From NCBI GenBank assembly GCA_031549345.1, contig JAVBPY010000015.1:49428-113427 (forward strand): 64,000 nt of DNA. The letters run 5' to 3'. The notes beneath the pieces were generated by a model. The model made no database searches. It was given only the letters and a program-made list of their open reading frames with translations, and was not told the origin of the DNA. The stretch is from CASFRF01 sp031549345 (lineage in GTDB: Bacteria > Verrucomicrobiota > Lentisphaeria > Victivallales > Victivallaceae). Each line of letters begins with the position of its first letter. Position 1 is the stretch's first letter. The translations under genes were made by a program, and so were the position numbers. Shown piece after piece: positions 7,084 to 17,000 of the stretch.

Positions 7084-9687
7084 ATGAAAAAGCAACCCCT
7101 TATGCTCCGCACGGGCATCGTGCTCGTCATCCTCCTTGTTTTCGGCATTTCGATCTGGCCGCCGTTCCAGCGCGATTTTTACAAAACATTCCAGTCCGTC
7201 TGGAAGAACCCCTCCGATGCGGAACTGACCGCGCTGGTGGCGGAAGCCAAGTCCATGACCGCCAAGAATCCGGAACTTTTCGCCACGCAGGCGCTGTTGA
7301 CCGCCGCCGAAAACAAAGGCATTGAGTTCAAGCCCCGCGTCAACGGACAAGGGCTGGAAGACAACCGCGACGTGTTGAACATGGTGCGCAAAAAGGCATC
7401 CAGCTCGATCCGTTTGGGATTGGATCTCAACGGAGGTGTCGAATTCGTCCTCAAGCTCCAACCGGACGAAGTCTTTTTGAAGCGCCTCGAAGCGATCGGC
7501 AAGGATGACCGCAAAGACGCGGAAACGCGGATGCGCGCCGAGTTCGACCGTTACCGCGACGTCGCCATTGAAATCCTGCGCAGCCGCCTCGAGCAGCAGA
7601 AGATTTACGAAGCGGAAATTTCCCCCTCCGGCGGCGAACACGTTTCCATCAAAGCGCCGATCGTGGCCAAGGACGAGAAACTTAAGCTGATGAACCTGAT
7701 CGCCATGAGCGCCAAGCTCGAATTCCGCCTGGTCGCGGCGAACAACGAAGAGCTGGTCGCCCAGTACCGGGAAAACCCGGATCACTTCATCGTTCCGCCG
7801 GGCTACGAGCACATGACCGAAACCCGTTTCCGCCCGGGCCAGGCGCCGGAAATCAGTCATTTCTTCGTTGAAATCAAGCCGCAGATGGACGGCAAAGGCA
7901 TCGCCGATGCGCGCGCCGACCGCGACCAATTCGGTCAGCGCCAGATCCTGTTGCGTTTCAACAAAGAAGGCGCAATCCGTTTCGGCGAAATTACCACACC
8001 CAACGTCGGGCGGATGCTCGCCATCGTCTTGGACGGCAAACTGTACAGCGCGCCCCGCTTGAACCAGGCGATCACCGAAGGCAGCGCCTCCATCACCGGA
8101 TCGTTCTCGGAGGAAGAGTGCAAGAACGTCGCGGACGCGCTGGTTTCCGGCAGCTTCCCCTTCCAGATCAAGATCGACGCGGTGTTCGATACCGACCCGA
8201 AACTCGGCGCGGACAACGTTTCCAACGGCATCTGGGTGGGGCTCCTGGCCCTGGTGGTTGTCGGGATTTTCATGATCGTCTATTATCTTCGCGCCGGCGT
8301 GATCGCGGTGCTCGCCCTTTCGGTGAACGTAGTGCTGATCCTCGGCGCAATGGCGGCGTTTGACTGCACCCTGACCTTGCCGGGTATCGCCGGTATCGTG
8401 CTGACCATCGGCATGGCGGTGGACGCCAACGTGCTGGTGTTCGAGCGCATCCGTGAAGAGCTCGCCTCGGGCAAAAACCTCGCGTCGTCGGTGGCGCTCG
8501 GATTCTCCCGCGCGTACTCGGCGGTTTTGGACTCGAACCTGACGACGCTGATCGTCGGCATCATCCTCCTCTATGTCGGCACGGGCCCGATCAAGGGGTT
8601 CGCCGTAACACTGAGCATCGGTATCCTGACAAGCTTGTTCACCGCGCTCTTCCTCTCGCGCCTGGTCTTCGACTACATGGACCGTTACGCCTCCTTCAAG
8701 GGGCTCAAGATGATGCAGGTCTTCCATAACCCGAACTACAATTTCGTAAAAACCTGGAAGCCGGCCATTATCGTATCTTCGATCCTGATCGTCCTCTCCA
8801 TCGCGGCGGCTGTGTACCGCAGCGGGGATGCGCTGAGCGTGGACTTCACCGGCGGCACGCTGGTAACCTACGACTATAAACAAATCGTCCCGGCTGACCG
8901 CGTCGCCGCCCTTCTTAAGGAAAACAAGTTCGACGCGATCGTTACCTACAAATCCGGCGCAACCGCCGATGTCCGCAAAATTGAATTCCTCCTACGCAAT
9001 GTCCCGACGGATGAACAAGGCGGCGCGGTCAGCCCGAAATCCCAAATCGCGGAAATCGTGAACAAAGCATACCCGGAAATCAGCCTGTCCAGCGGCGGGG
9101 AAACCACCGTCGGCGGCCTGATCGGCAAGGAATTCAGCCGGACGGCCCTCCTGGCGCTCCTGCTCTCCACCATCGGGATCGGTATCTATATTACGTTGCG
9201 TTACGAATTCAGCTACGCAATGGCGACGGTGCTTTCGATGCTGCACGACGTGTTCATCGTCATGGGTATTTTCCTTGTCTGCGGCGGAGAAGTTTCCCTT
9301 TCCGTGGTGGCGGCGCTCCTGACGGCGATCGGGTATTCGGTCAACGACACCGTGGTGGTGTTCGACCGTATCCGTGAAAACGTCAAGCTCGGCATGCAGG
9401 GCTCCTACCAGGATGTTGTCAACCGGTCCTTGAACCAGACCCTCAGCCGAACGATGCTGACAAGCGGCTCCACCTTCCTGGTGGTGCTGATCCTGTGGCT
9501 TTGGGGCAGCGTGGCGATTGCCGACTTCGTGGTTGTAATGATGTGGGGCGTCGTGATCGGTACGTATTCTTCGCTCTTTATCGCCACCCCGATCATCGCT
9601 CACTGGCACAAGCGTGTGGCGCGCCTCGACCGTACGGAAAAACCCGCAAAAACGGAAAAGGCCATCCCCGCGAAAACAGCGGAATAA
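7084..9687 (+). CDS. secDF: Fused protein translocase subunit SecDF
   Basis: An 867-residue polytopic protein in which SecD and SecF, separate in many bacteria, are one chain. It uses the proton gradient to pull preproteins through SecYEG. The SecD half has an N-terminal membrane anchor, a large periplasmic domain starting with LGLDLNGGVEFVL, and a six-helix bundle with GIAGIVLTIGMAVDANVLVFERIREEL. The SecF half starts near residue 540, with VDFTGGTLVTYDY, a second periplasmic domain and GYSVNDTVVVFDRIRENV. Both Asp-bearing membrane motifs needed for proton transfer are present. The C-terminal tail is rich in Lys and Ala. It follows yajC and ends 13 nt before a strong terminator. Confidence 0.97.
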   Translation: MKKQPLMLRTGIVLVILLVFGISIWPPFQRDFYKTFQSVWKNPSDAELTALVAEAKSMTAKNPELFATQALLTAAENKGIEFKPRVNGQGLEDNRDVLNMVRKKASSSIRLGLDLNGGVEFVLKLQPDEVFLKRLEAIGKDDRKDAETRMRAEFDRYRDVAIEILRSRLEQQKIYEAEISPSGGEHVSIKAPIVAKDEKLKLMNLIAMSAKLEFRLVAANNEELVAQYRENPDHFIVPPGYEHMTETRFRPGQAPEISHFFVEIKPQMDGKGIADARADRDQFGQRQILLRFNKEGAIRFGEITTPNVGRMLAIVLDGKLYSAPRLNQAITEGSASITGSFSEEECKNVADALVSGSFPFQIKIDAVFDTDPKLGADNVSNGIWVGLLALVVVGIFMIVYYLRAGVIAVLALSVNVVLILGAMAAFDCTLTLPGIAGIVLTIGMAVDANVLVFERIREELASGKNLASSVALGFSRAYSAVLDSNLTTLIVGIILLYVGTGPIKGFAVTLSIGILTSLFTALFLSRLVFDYMDRYASFKGLKMMQVFHNPNYNFVKTWKPAIIVSSILIVLSIAAAVYRSGDALSVDFTGGTLVTYDYKQIVPADRVAALLKENKFDAIVTYKSGATADVRKIEFLLRNVPTDEQGGAVSPKSQIAEIVNKAYPEISLSSGGETTVGGLIGKEFSRTALLALLLSTIGIGIYITLRYEFSYAMATVLSMLHDVFIVMGIFLVCGGEVSLSVVAALLTAIGYSVNDTVVVFDRIRENVKLGMQGSYQDVVNRSLNQTLSRTMLTSGSTFLVVLILWLWGSVAIADFVVVMMWGVVIGTYSSLFIATPIIAHWHKRVARLDRTEKPAKTEKAIPAKTAE

Positions 9688-9700
9688 AGCAACATTGTTC

Positions 9701-9740
9701 AACGACGCGCTCCTTCACGGGGGCGCGTCGTTTTGTTTTT
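9701..9740 (+). terminator. Rho-independent terminator of yajC-secDF
   Basis: AACGACGCGC (9701-9710) pairs with GCGCGTCGTT (9723-9732) across a 12-nt loop and is followed by TTGTTTTT. The T-run is only on the plus strand, so it serves secDF, not the converging glycerate kinase gene whose stop codon overlaps the T-run. Confidence 0.88.
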
Positions 9741-10872
9741 ACACGGAATTCTTTTGGCCCGATCGGAGCAATGCTCCGACACTGGCTCCGGCCGCCTCAA
9801 GATTCTCCCGGGAGCGGGCAAGCGCCTCCGCCAGGGAAAGAGCTCCGGTGGAAATGCTGAAAACGGCGGTGTAGGTATGGAGGAATTCCCGGTAATCCCC
9901 CTGCAATGCCCCGGAAAGCAAAATGACCGGTTTGTGTTTTTCCCGGCAAATCGCGGCAATCCGTGCGCACAGTTTTCCTCCGGCGGTCTGGCTGTCGGTT
10001 TTCCCTTCGCCGGTGATTACCCAATCCGCATCGGCAACCATTTCCGGAAAACCAATAATGGACATCAATAAATCCGCGCCGCTGTGAAATTGCGCGTTGC
10101 CGATTTGCCGCAGGGCGAATCCAAGGCCTCCCGCGGCGCCGTCGCCCGGGGATTCAACCCGGCATTTCATAACCTCACGGTAGTGAAGAAGATTGCGTTC
10201 CAATGCATCCACCATCAGAGGCGTCGCACCCTTTTGCGGAGAAAAAACCCTTGCCGCGCCCCGAACGCCGGTGAGTGGATTGTCGACATCGCACATCACT
10301 TTGATTTTCAAATCCCGGGGTAAATTCGCCAGGCAGGACATGTCGGCCGCGGCGATTTTATCCAAATCGCCGCCCGATAATCCGACGGGCAATTCATTCT
10401 TGCTTGAGTCAAAAAAACGGACGCCGAGGCCTTGCAGAAAACCCGCGCCTCCATCGGTGGTGGCGCTGCCGCCGATGCCGATCAGAATTTCTTTTTTGCC
10501 CGACTTGATGAGAAAATCCAACAATTCCCCCGTCCCGTAGGTCGTAGTTTTCAGGGGGTTGAGTTCATGACTTTTCAACAACTCGATTCCGGAAGCCGAC
10601 GCCATTTCCATCACGGCCCTATCCGAAGACAGATCGCCGTACACCGCCTCCACCGGACGCATAAGCGGATCATGTGCCATAACTTTTTCAAGTCTTCCCG
10701 ATGGAAATGAAGCCAATACGGCCTCCACCGTGCCTTCCCCGCCATCCGCCATGGGGATGAGGACGACACAAGCGCCCGGCAGAGTCGTTTTGAGCCCGAT
10801 GCCGATATGCCGCGCAACTTCAATGCTGCGCAGGTTGTCTTTGTATGAATCCGGCGCTACGATGATTTTCAT
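9739..10872 (-). CDS. glxK: Glycerate kinase (GlxK/GarK family)
   Basis: A 377-residue glycerate kinase of the GarK/GlxK fold, phosphorylating glycerate to 2-phosphoglycerate. Family signatures are the N-terminal MKIIVAPDSYKDNLRSIEVA, MADGGEGTVEAVL, GGSATTDGGAGFLQGLG and the C-terminal TGEGKTDSQTAGGKLC. The start at 10872 is chosen because the family begins at MKIIVAPDS; longer in-frame extension reads intergenic sequence. No clear Shine-Dalgarno motif precedes it. It lies 56 nt downstream of a GH78-like glycosidase gene on the same strand, so both may be transcribed together, perhaps feeding sugar-acid breakdown products into glycolysis. The symbol glxK versus garK cannot be settled from sequence alone. 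Confidence 0.92.
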   Translation of the reverse strand: MKIIVAPDSYKDNLRSIEVARHIGIGLKTTLPGACVVLIPMADGGEGTVEAVLASFPSGRLEKVMAHDPLMRPVEAVYGDLSSDRAVMEMASASGIELLKSHELNPLKTTTYGTGELLDFLIKSGKKEILIGIGGSATTDGGAGFLQGLGVRFFDSSKNELPVGLSGGDLDKIAAADMSCLANLPRDLKIKVMCDVDNPLTGVRGAARVFSPQKGATPLMVDALERNLLHYREVMKCRVESPGDGAAGGLGFALRQIGNAQFHSGADLLMSIIGFPEMVADADWVITGEGKTDSQTAGGKLCARIAAICREKHKPVILLSGALQGDYREFLHTYTAVFSISTGALSLAEALARSRENLEAAGASVGALLRSGQKNSV

Positions 10873-10928
10873 TTTCAAAACATTCGGCTTGCCCCTATCA
10901 ACACAGCCGGCAAGACCAAACAACAAAG

Positions 10929-13715
10929 TCAGGCGTTGTTTTCGCCCTCCGGGCGTTTCATGAGGGTAACGGTTTCCGAACGGTTGAACTCCGTCTGCTG
11001 GAGAATCTCCGCGGAAAGGGTGGGAATCACCCGGACCGGGAAAGCCGAATCGATCAAAATGGAAAGACCGCCGTCGGCGAGTTTCTCCCAACGGATGCGC
11101 AGTCTTCCGCGCACCGTCGGCAACGTAACATCCACCCAGGAAGCCATATCCAGCTCCGGCTCAAGGAACACGGCGGAAAATCCCGGCTCCGCGGGGCGAA
11201 TGCCCGCGATTTCCCGGATCATCACCGGCACGGGCGAATGAAGAGCGCCACCGTTGAAACGCACCGAAGTCGGGTCGCTGCGGTCCTTCTGGAAACTCCA
11301 GGCGGCCACGCCCGGACAGCGGTGCTTCTTCCAGTATTCGGCGAAATAGTCGCTGGCCCAACCGGAAAGTTGCAACGAAAAAAGCATGTCCGTAAAAAGG
11401 AAGTTGAAATACGGATCGCCCGCCTCCTCACAACGGTCGAACGGAGCATCCAGATTGAAAAACCGATGGAAGAAACGTTCAAAATTCTCCAGTGGCATCA
11501 CCCCTCCGTACAGCGTACAGAAATTGGCAAAGAGAAGTTGCCCTGTATGTTCGGAATTCCGCAGCGAGCTTGTGGCAAAAAGCCCCGTCGCCTCATCGAA
11601 ATTCTTCGCGCGGAGGGCGGCGGCAACTTTTCGCATCGTCCTCCGGCAATGCTGCACTTTCCCCTTTTCATCCAAAATCGAATAAACCTCCGCCGAGGAA
11701 AGAAGAAAACGGCAGAAGAGCGCGTTCAAAAAAGTCGGCACACCCCCTGCCCTGCTCCATTGCACATTCAAAAGCCCGCCAACGGCGTCCGGACAATTCG
11801 ACGCATCGTACAGAAGAAAATCATCGCCGAGCTGCATCTCGAAAAATTCGCGCAGAAGATCCAGGCACGGACGGAGCCGTTTCAATTCCTCCAAATCGCC
11901 ACTGTAGCGGTAGTTGAAGAGCATCCAGACAGGAAAAAACATCGTCTGGTTCATCTGCGAAGTGTTCCGTCCTCCCAGGGAAAGAACGGGGATATTCCCG
12001 TTTTCGTACTGGGCGTCGGCAAATTGCCGGAGCCGCGCCGCGGCGTATTCGCAATCTCCGTACGCGATGGTCATGCTGACCGCGTCCATGTAGGCGTCCA
12101 GCATAAACTGGTCGTGTTCCTTATCCGCGCGGGGCTGGCTGATGGTGGCGGCGCTGCGGCGGACGGAGGCCGCTCCGGTGCGCCAGAAGTCGTTCAGCCA
12201 CTCTTCCGAAGAACTGAAGGCGCAGCGGACGGTGTGGGGGTGGACCAATTCATCGAAACTCGCCCCGAGCAGAGTAACCGGCTGGCGCGCCCGGCGCACG
12301 GAAACAAGCATAAAAGCCACGCTGTCGGGCATAAATCCGGTAAAGGAGTTCAACCCCTCCGCGCAAACCAGCGTGCTCGTCGTATTCCGTTGCCCCCCGC
12401 GGATGGGAAGACCGCCAGGACCCTGCCGGACGCCGAGCGTGATATCGACGATATCTCCGGCGGAAGCCTTGACTTCCGCACGGGCGTACCCGTAACGCAA
12501 ATGGTCCAACTTGTAAAGATGGTACTCCCCCTCCGCCAACATCGTGCGGACGCCATTGCCGTTTCCGTGCGCGGGACGCATATGGGCATGCAGAAGCCGC
12601 GCCCCCGCGTTCGCCGCGCCTTCGTTTCCTTCCTGGAAAATATGCGAATTAAGCCGTTCGAAACTCAGCGACGCGCTCACATCGCTCATCGGCAAACGCA
12701 AAGGCCCGGCAATGCTCCATCCCTCCGGCGATTCCGCAATGGTATCCAGATACAAAATTTGTTCCCCGGCGGAGTGCTCGGGAAATAGAATTGCGATCCC
12801 CGCACTGTTCACGTTCGGCTGCTGGTAAACCAGAAGACGGTTCCACCCCTGAACGAGGGGGATGTCCGCCTCGGCGGCGAAAAGGCGGGGGGCGCTGAGA
12901 ACGAGTTTTTTATTGCAGAAAATCCGTGTCGGATCATCGGTGTAGGCGACGACCCGGACATTTCGTTTTTCTTCGCTGTAAAGGAACGTACAGGCGGCAA
13001 ACGTCGCTTTGCGGAGCGAAGAAAGGGGGAAGGAATTGAAGTGAAACTCCGTCCAGAACCGGCCATCCGTAATTTTCCCCGACTCGACAGGCTCAAAGAA
13101 AAACTGCTCCGCCGCCCAGGAGGGGAGAACCGGATGCAACGCAAGCGATGTGCCGCCCGCGCCGGGGGTACAAATGCTGTTTGGGCGGAACCAGCTCAAA
13201 TCCTGCTCGAAAGCAGGACCGAGCCAATCGCGCGGCAAAAGATTCAGGTTCTGAAAATCCGTGTAATTGTAATGCATTCCGCGCCGCGGGCGCGGGGCGG
13301 AAAACGCGGTCCCGGAACGCAAAAGCCAATTCGAATCGCTCCACGCGACAGGCCTGCGGTCCACTTCCAGCTGGCACCACAAGCCCGGCGTGCGCCCGGG
13401 ACACAAACCGGCATCGTAACGGACGATTACGGCAATAACGTTCAAACCGGGTTGAAGAAGGCAGGCGATGTTGTCGTGCCAATCGACATAGGCGCAATCG
13501 GGATCCGGGTGCGGACGCGGACCGCTCCCGATCAGGCGCTCGTTCACAAAAAGCTCATAGGAGGAGTTCGCGCTGATCCAGAAGGGAGCTTCCAGCCCGG
13601 GTTCATCGAGCGAAAATTCTTTTCGCAACAAAAGGAAACAATCGTTCCCTGAAAGATGTTCGTCATGCCAAATCCAGGAGCCCCGGATCTCTCTTGGCAA
13701 CGTACCTCGCTCCAT
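10929..13715 (-). CDS. Alpha-L-rhamnosidase-like (GH78-type) glycoside hydrolase
   Basis: About 928 residues, with no signal peptide. The N-terminal half is beta-rich: REIRGSWIWHDEH and the LLRKEFSL...ANSSYELFVNERLIGSG module typical of rhamnosidase accessory domains. The second half is an alpha/alpha-barrel with ISQPRADKEHDQFMLDAYMD, aligning with the GH78 acidic loop (CPQRDER...GWTGDA), then a small C-terminal beta domain. The loop is divergent, so the substrate is uncertain and a related six-hairpin family is possible. I use the ATG at 13715, with GGGGTGG just upstream and domain homology starting at once; a GTG at 13787 would add 24 residues. It is followed by glycerate kinase on the same strand. 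Confidence 0.75.
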   Translation of the reverse strand: MERGTLPREIRGSWIWHDEHLSGNDCFLLLRKEFSLDEPGLEAPFWISANSSYELFVNERLIGSGPRPHPDPDCAYVDWHDNIACLLQPGLNVIAVIVRYDAGLCPGRTPGLWCQLEVDRRPVAWSDSNWLLRSGTAFSAPRPRRGMHYNYTDFQNLNLLPRDWLGPAFEQDLSWFRPNSICTPGAGGTSLALHPVLPSWAAEQFFFEPVESGKITDGRFWTEFHFNSFPLSSLRKATFAACTFLYSEEKRNVRVVAYTDDPTRIFCNKKLVLSAPRLFAAEADIPLVQGWNRLLVYQQPNVNSAGIAILFPEHSAGEQILYLDTIAESPEGWSIAGPLRLPMSDVSASLSFERLNSHIFQEGNEGAANAGARLLHAHMRPAHGNGNGVRTMLAEGEYHLYKLDHLRYGYARAEVKASAGDIVDITLGVRQGPGGLPIRGGQRNTTSTLVCAEGLNSFTGFMPDSVAFMLVSVRRARQPVTLLGASFDELVHPHTVRCAFSSSEEWLNDFWRTGAASVRRSAATISQPRADKEHDQFMLDAYMDAVSMTIAYGDCEYAAARLRQFADAQYENGNIPVLSLGGRNTSQMNQTMFFPVWMLFNYRYSGDLEELKRLRPCLDLLREFFEMQLGDDFLLYDASNCPDAVGGLLNVQWSRAGGVPTFLNALFCRFLLSSAEVYSILDEKGKVQHCRRTMRKVAAALRAKNFDEATGLFATSSLRNSEHTGQLLFANFCTLYGGVMPLENFERFFHRFFNLDAPFDRCEEAGDPYFNFLFTDMLFSLQLSGWASDYFAEYWKKHRCPGVAAWSFQKDRSDPTSVRFNGGALHSPVPVMIREIAGIRPAEPGFSAVFLEPELDMASWVDVTLPTVRGRLRIRWEKLADGGLSILIDSAFPVRVIPTLSAEILQQTEFNRSETVTLMKRPEGENNA

Positions 13716-14081
13716 GTACCACCCCGCTTCCTGCGCTTCTCCCTCGAAACAGAAAAAATTTCCCTTCCCATTTACTAATGTACCCACTTTTCAAAATTTC
13801 AACGTGAAAAAGCACTGAAAACAAATAAAAGTCTCTTTTACAATCTTTTTATATCAAATTTTTGATCTTCCAAGATGAATTTCCTTCCCTGAACCCATAA
13901 TTGGACATAAATTAGTGTTGTCAATTTCCAAACCTCCGGAAATACAGGTTGAAAAGTATAAACTCGATGCTAGATTATATACCTTGAGCTCAGGGAGAAA
14001 GAAGCATCGGAAACCGAGACGAAAAACCGGAACGGCGCAGAGAAAGGATGCAGGGCATTTTTGCATGGATAAGGTATGGGC
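13716..14081. other. A/T-rich divergent intergenic region
   Basis: About 365 nt between the GH78-like gene (minus) and the hybrid kinase gene (plus), with no credible gene. It holds a TAAAAG-TCT-CTTTTA dyad (13826-13840) inside a 19-nt element repeated at 18054, and the kinase promoter at 13949-13976. No minus-strand promoter of comparable quality was seen. Confidence 0.6.
13949..13976 (+). promoter_or_regulatory. Candidate promoter of the hybrid histidine kinase gene
   Basis: TTGAAA (13949-13954), 16 nt, TAGATT (13971-13976), with GC immediately before the -10 hexamer as in six other promoters of this window. It predicts a leader of about 100 nt. Confidence 0.5.
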
Positions 14082-17000
14082 ATGAAGGGATCGTCCGCAA
14101 ATAAAACGAAAAGGTTCGGGGATCTGTTCAACCGGATCAACCTGAAATTGCGGCCAAAACTGATTCTGATCTTCTTTGGGGCCATGATTATCCCGGTCGT
14201 TCTGCTTACGGTCATCGCGCTGAGGCAGCTCACGGAAATGGGCCACAACTTGCGCGACATCGCCATCGCCGACTCCACAAAAGCGCTCAATGACGGCGCA
14301 AGAGAGAATATCGAGAGGCTGACCACCGACACAGCCGCCGCCGTGGCGGATTTCCTCCGCCGGCAGGACCAGAACATCCTCAAGCTCGCACGAATCACCC
14401 CCTCCGACAAGGCCTATAAGGACTTCGGCGAAACCAGCGAGGGGCGGCTGACAAAGCAGGGCGAATGGGTACTTTCGGAGGACGGCATGTCCTGGGAGGA
14501 AAAACACCCCTGCGTCTATGAAGGCTCCAGGGATAAGTCATCCAACCGGGAAAACGACGACGTGCTCTACGGCAGCAGCTTTAATTACAGGATTCCTGAA
14601 TACAACGAAACGCACCATGAGTTTGTGCCGTTGTATGACGAGATTACGTTTATCGATACAAAGGGCCAGGAACGATATAAATATGTATCTCCACACTCGC
14701 GCAAGAAGAATTACCCGCTGAATCCGGCTTTATTGAACGTATCCGATAAAAGGAATACATACGTTAAAGCCGAAACCTATTTCAGCGAGTTGAAAAAACT
14801 TAAAATACACAAGGATGGAACGAGGGACATTTATGTTTCGGATGTCATCGGCGCCTATGTCGGCACGAATTACATCGGGATGTACACGCCGGGCGTGTTG
14901 AAAAACAATGTCCCCAAGACACATCCGAATTACGACATCCTCCAGGCGATTGCCAACCTGCCGGCCGACAAATTCATTGAAGAGGCAAAAAAACAGGCTT
15001 TTGCGGGCAAGGAAAATCCCCATGGACAGCGCTTTGAGGGAATCGTGCGCTGGGCCGCGCCGGTTGCCGACGACGCGGGCGAAATCATAGGTTTCGTGAC
15101 CATGGCATTGAATCACGACCACATCATGCAGTTTGTCGACTATATTACGCCGATGATCGAACGCTATACCCACTTACCCAGCGCCTACGAAGGCAACTAT
15201 GCGTTTATCTGGGACTACAAGTGCCGCAGTATATGCCACCCAAGGCATCACTCCATCGTCGGCTATAACCCGCTTACCGGCGAACCGCAGCTCCCGTGGC
15301 TGGAGGGGACCGTTGCCCTTGAACGGGATTACGTCCATGGCGGTTTCCTCAAAGAAGAATACGAAAAAGGCAAATTCAGAACAATCCCCATACTGGACAA
15401 AGATGGGAAGAAAAAGTTTGCGGAAGACACGCCTTATTTCTACTGGAATACGGCCGGCGGCGCGGAATGGCTTGCAGCCAACCCATCCTGGAACAAACTC
15501 AGCGATAAGGACGCGGGCATGAGTTGGGGCCGTTTTCTGGAAAAAAACATCGGGAACAGAGAGATACTGCCGCAGTTCGGCGAGAGGGTCCTGAAAGACA
15601 AAGAGGGCAATCCGGTAAAAAATGCCGCCGGGAAATATATCCTCGACTACCAGTCGCGCGACAAAACACCCGTGGCCGCGCTGACCAGGGCGGGCTTTGT
15701 CGGCCTCGACGGACGTTATTTGAATAACGCGCCGCAATGTACGGGATGGATGGACCTTACCGAAGACGGCGGATCGGGTTCGTTCTATATTCTTTGGAGC
15801 GGGCTTTACAAACCGACCACCGCCGGCGCGATTCCATACTACACAGGGCAGTACCATCCGGATGTGCGCGGCAACCGGCGCGGATTCGCCTTTGTCGCCA
15901 TCGGAGCGGGGATTGAGGATTTTATCGCCCCCGCTGTGGCAACGAAAATCATCATCGATAAAGCCATCGGAGCGAATTTGTTGAATAATATGCTCCAGCT
16001 CGGCGGTACGGCAATTTGCATATTCGTTCTGGTCATTTTGACCGCCAGCCTGCTGTCGTCCTACCTTACGGGAAATATCAAGCTGATTTTGGACGGCATA
16101 TTGCGCTTCCGCGCCGGGGCGCGGCAATTCCGGCTGCGTTCGAACATCAAGGATGAATTCGGCCAGCTGGCCAACTCCTTTGACGAAATGGCCAACAGCA
16201 TCGAAAACAGCATCAAAGAACCCCTCTCCATCATCGACATGAACCGCAACATCATTTATATGAACAGCCACACACTCGCCATTATCGGCAAAACCCTGGA
16301 CGAAGTGATCGGGCGGCATTACAGTCAAATGAGCCTTTATCCGCACGGCTCCGAATACGATCCGATCGTCGCCTTGCAACAGCGCCGGGAACCGGCTGTA
16401 TTCTACCAGAACACGAGCAAGCGCTATTACAGAGGCAGTGCGCACCGCCTTTTTGACCAGGCGGGCAAGGAGAGCGGTTTCATCATTGTTACGAATGACG
16501 TTACGGAAATCGAAGAACGCCAGAAAGCGGAGCAGATGAACCGCGCCAAGAGCAACTTCCTGGCGAAAATGAGCCATGAAATCCGCACACCCATGAACGC
16601 GATTATGGGCATCTCCGAAATTCAGCGCCAGAGCAGACATCTCGCCCCGGAAACGATGGACGCATTCAATAACATCTACGATTCGGCCGATCTTCTTCTG
16701 CACATTGTCAACGACATTCTCGACCTCTCGAAAATCGAGGCGGGCAAGATGGAAATTGTTTCCGACAAGTACGACTTCGCCGCAATGATATGCGACACGG
16801 TCCAACTCAACATTATGCGCATAGACTCAAAGCCCATCGACTTTAAAATCGAGATCGACGAAAAAACACCCTCCATCCTGATCGGCGACGAACTGCGCCT
16901 GAAGCAGATTTTAAGCAATCTGCTCTCCAACGCATTCAAATACACGGATGAAGGCACCGTGGAGCTGGCTGTTTTTACCGAGCCGGGAAATGGCGGCGCC

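Noticed and set aside
6886..8883. A 665-codon open frame antisense to yajC-secDF
   Set aside because: It lies over clear SecD motifs, and its His/Arg/Asp/Glu-rich product has no recognisable domain.
11238..12788. A 516-codon plus-strand frame over the GH78-like gene
   Set aside because: Basic, proline-rich product without domain signals, antisense to a recognisable glycosidase.
13716..13787. GTG start at 13787 for the GH78-like protein
   Set aside because: It would add 24 residues with no similarity, and the ATG at 13715 has a purine-rich ribosome-binding site and starts at the first conserved segment.
15174..16805. A 543-codon minus-strand frame in the hybrid kinase gene
   Set aside because: The plus strand carries HAMP, PAS, HisKA and HATPase motifs; the antisense frame matches nothing.
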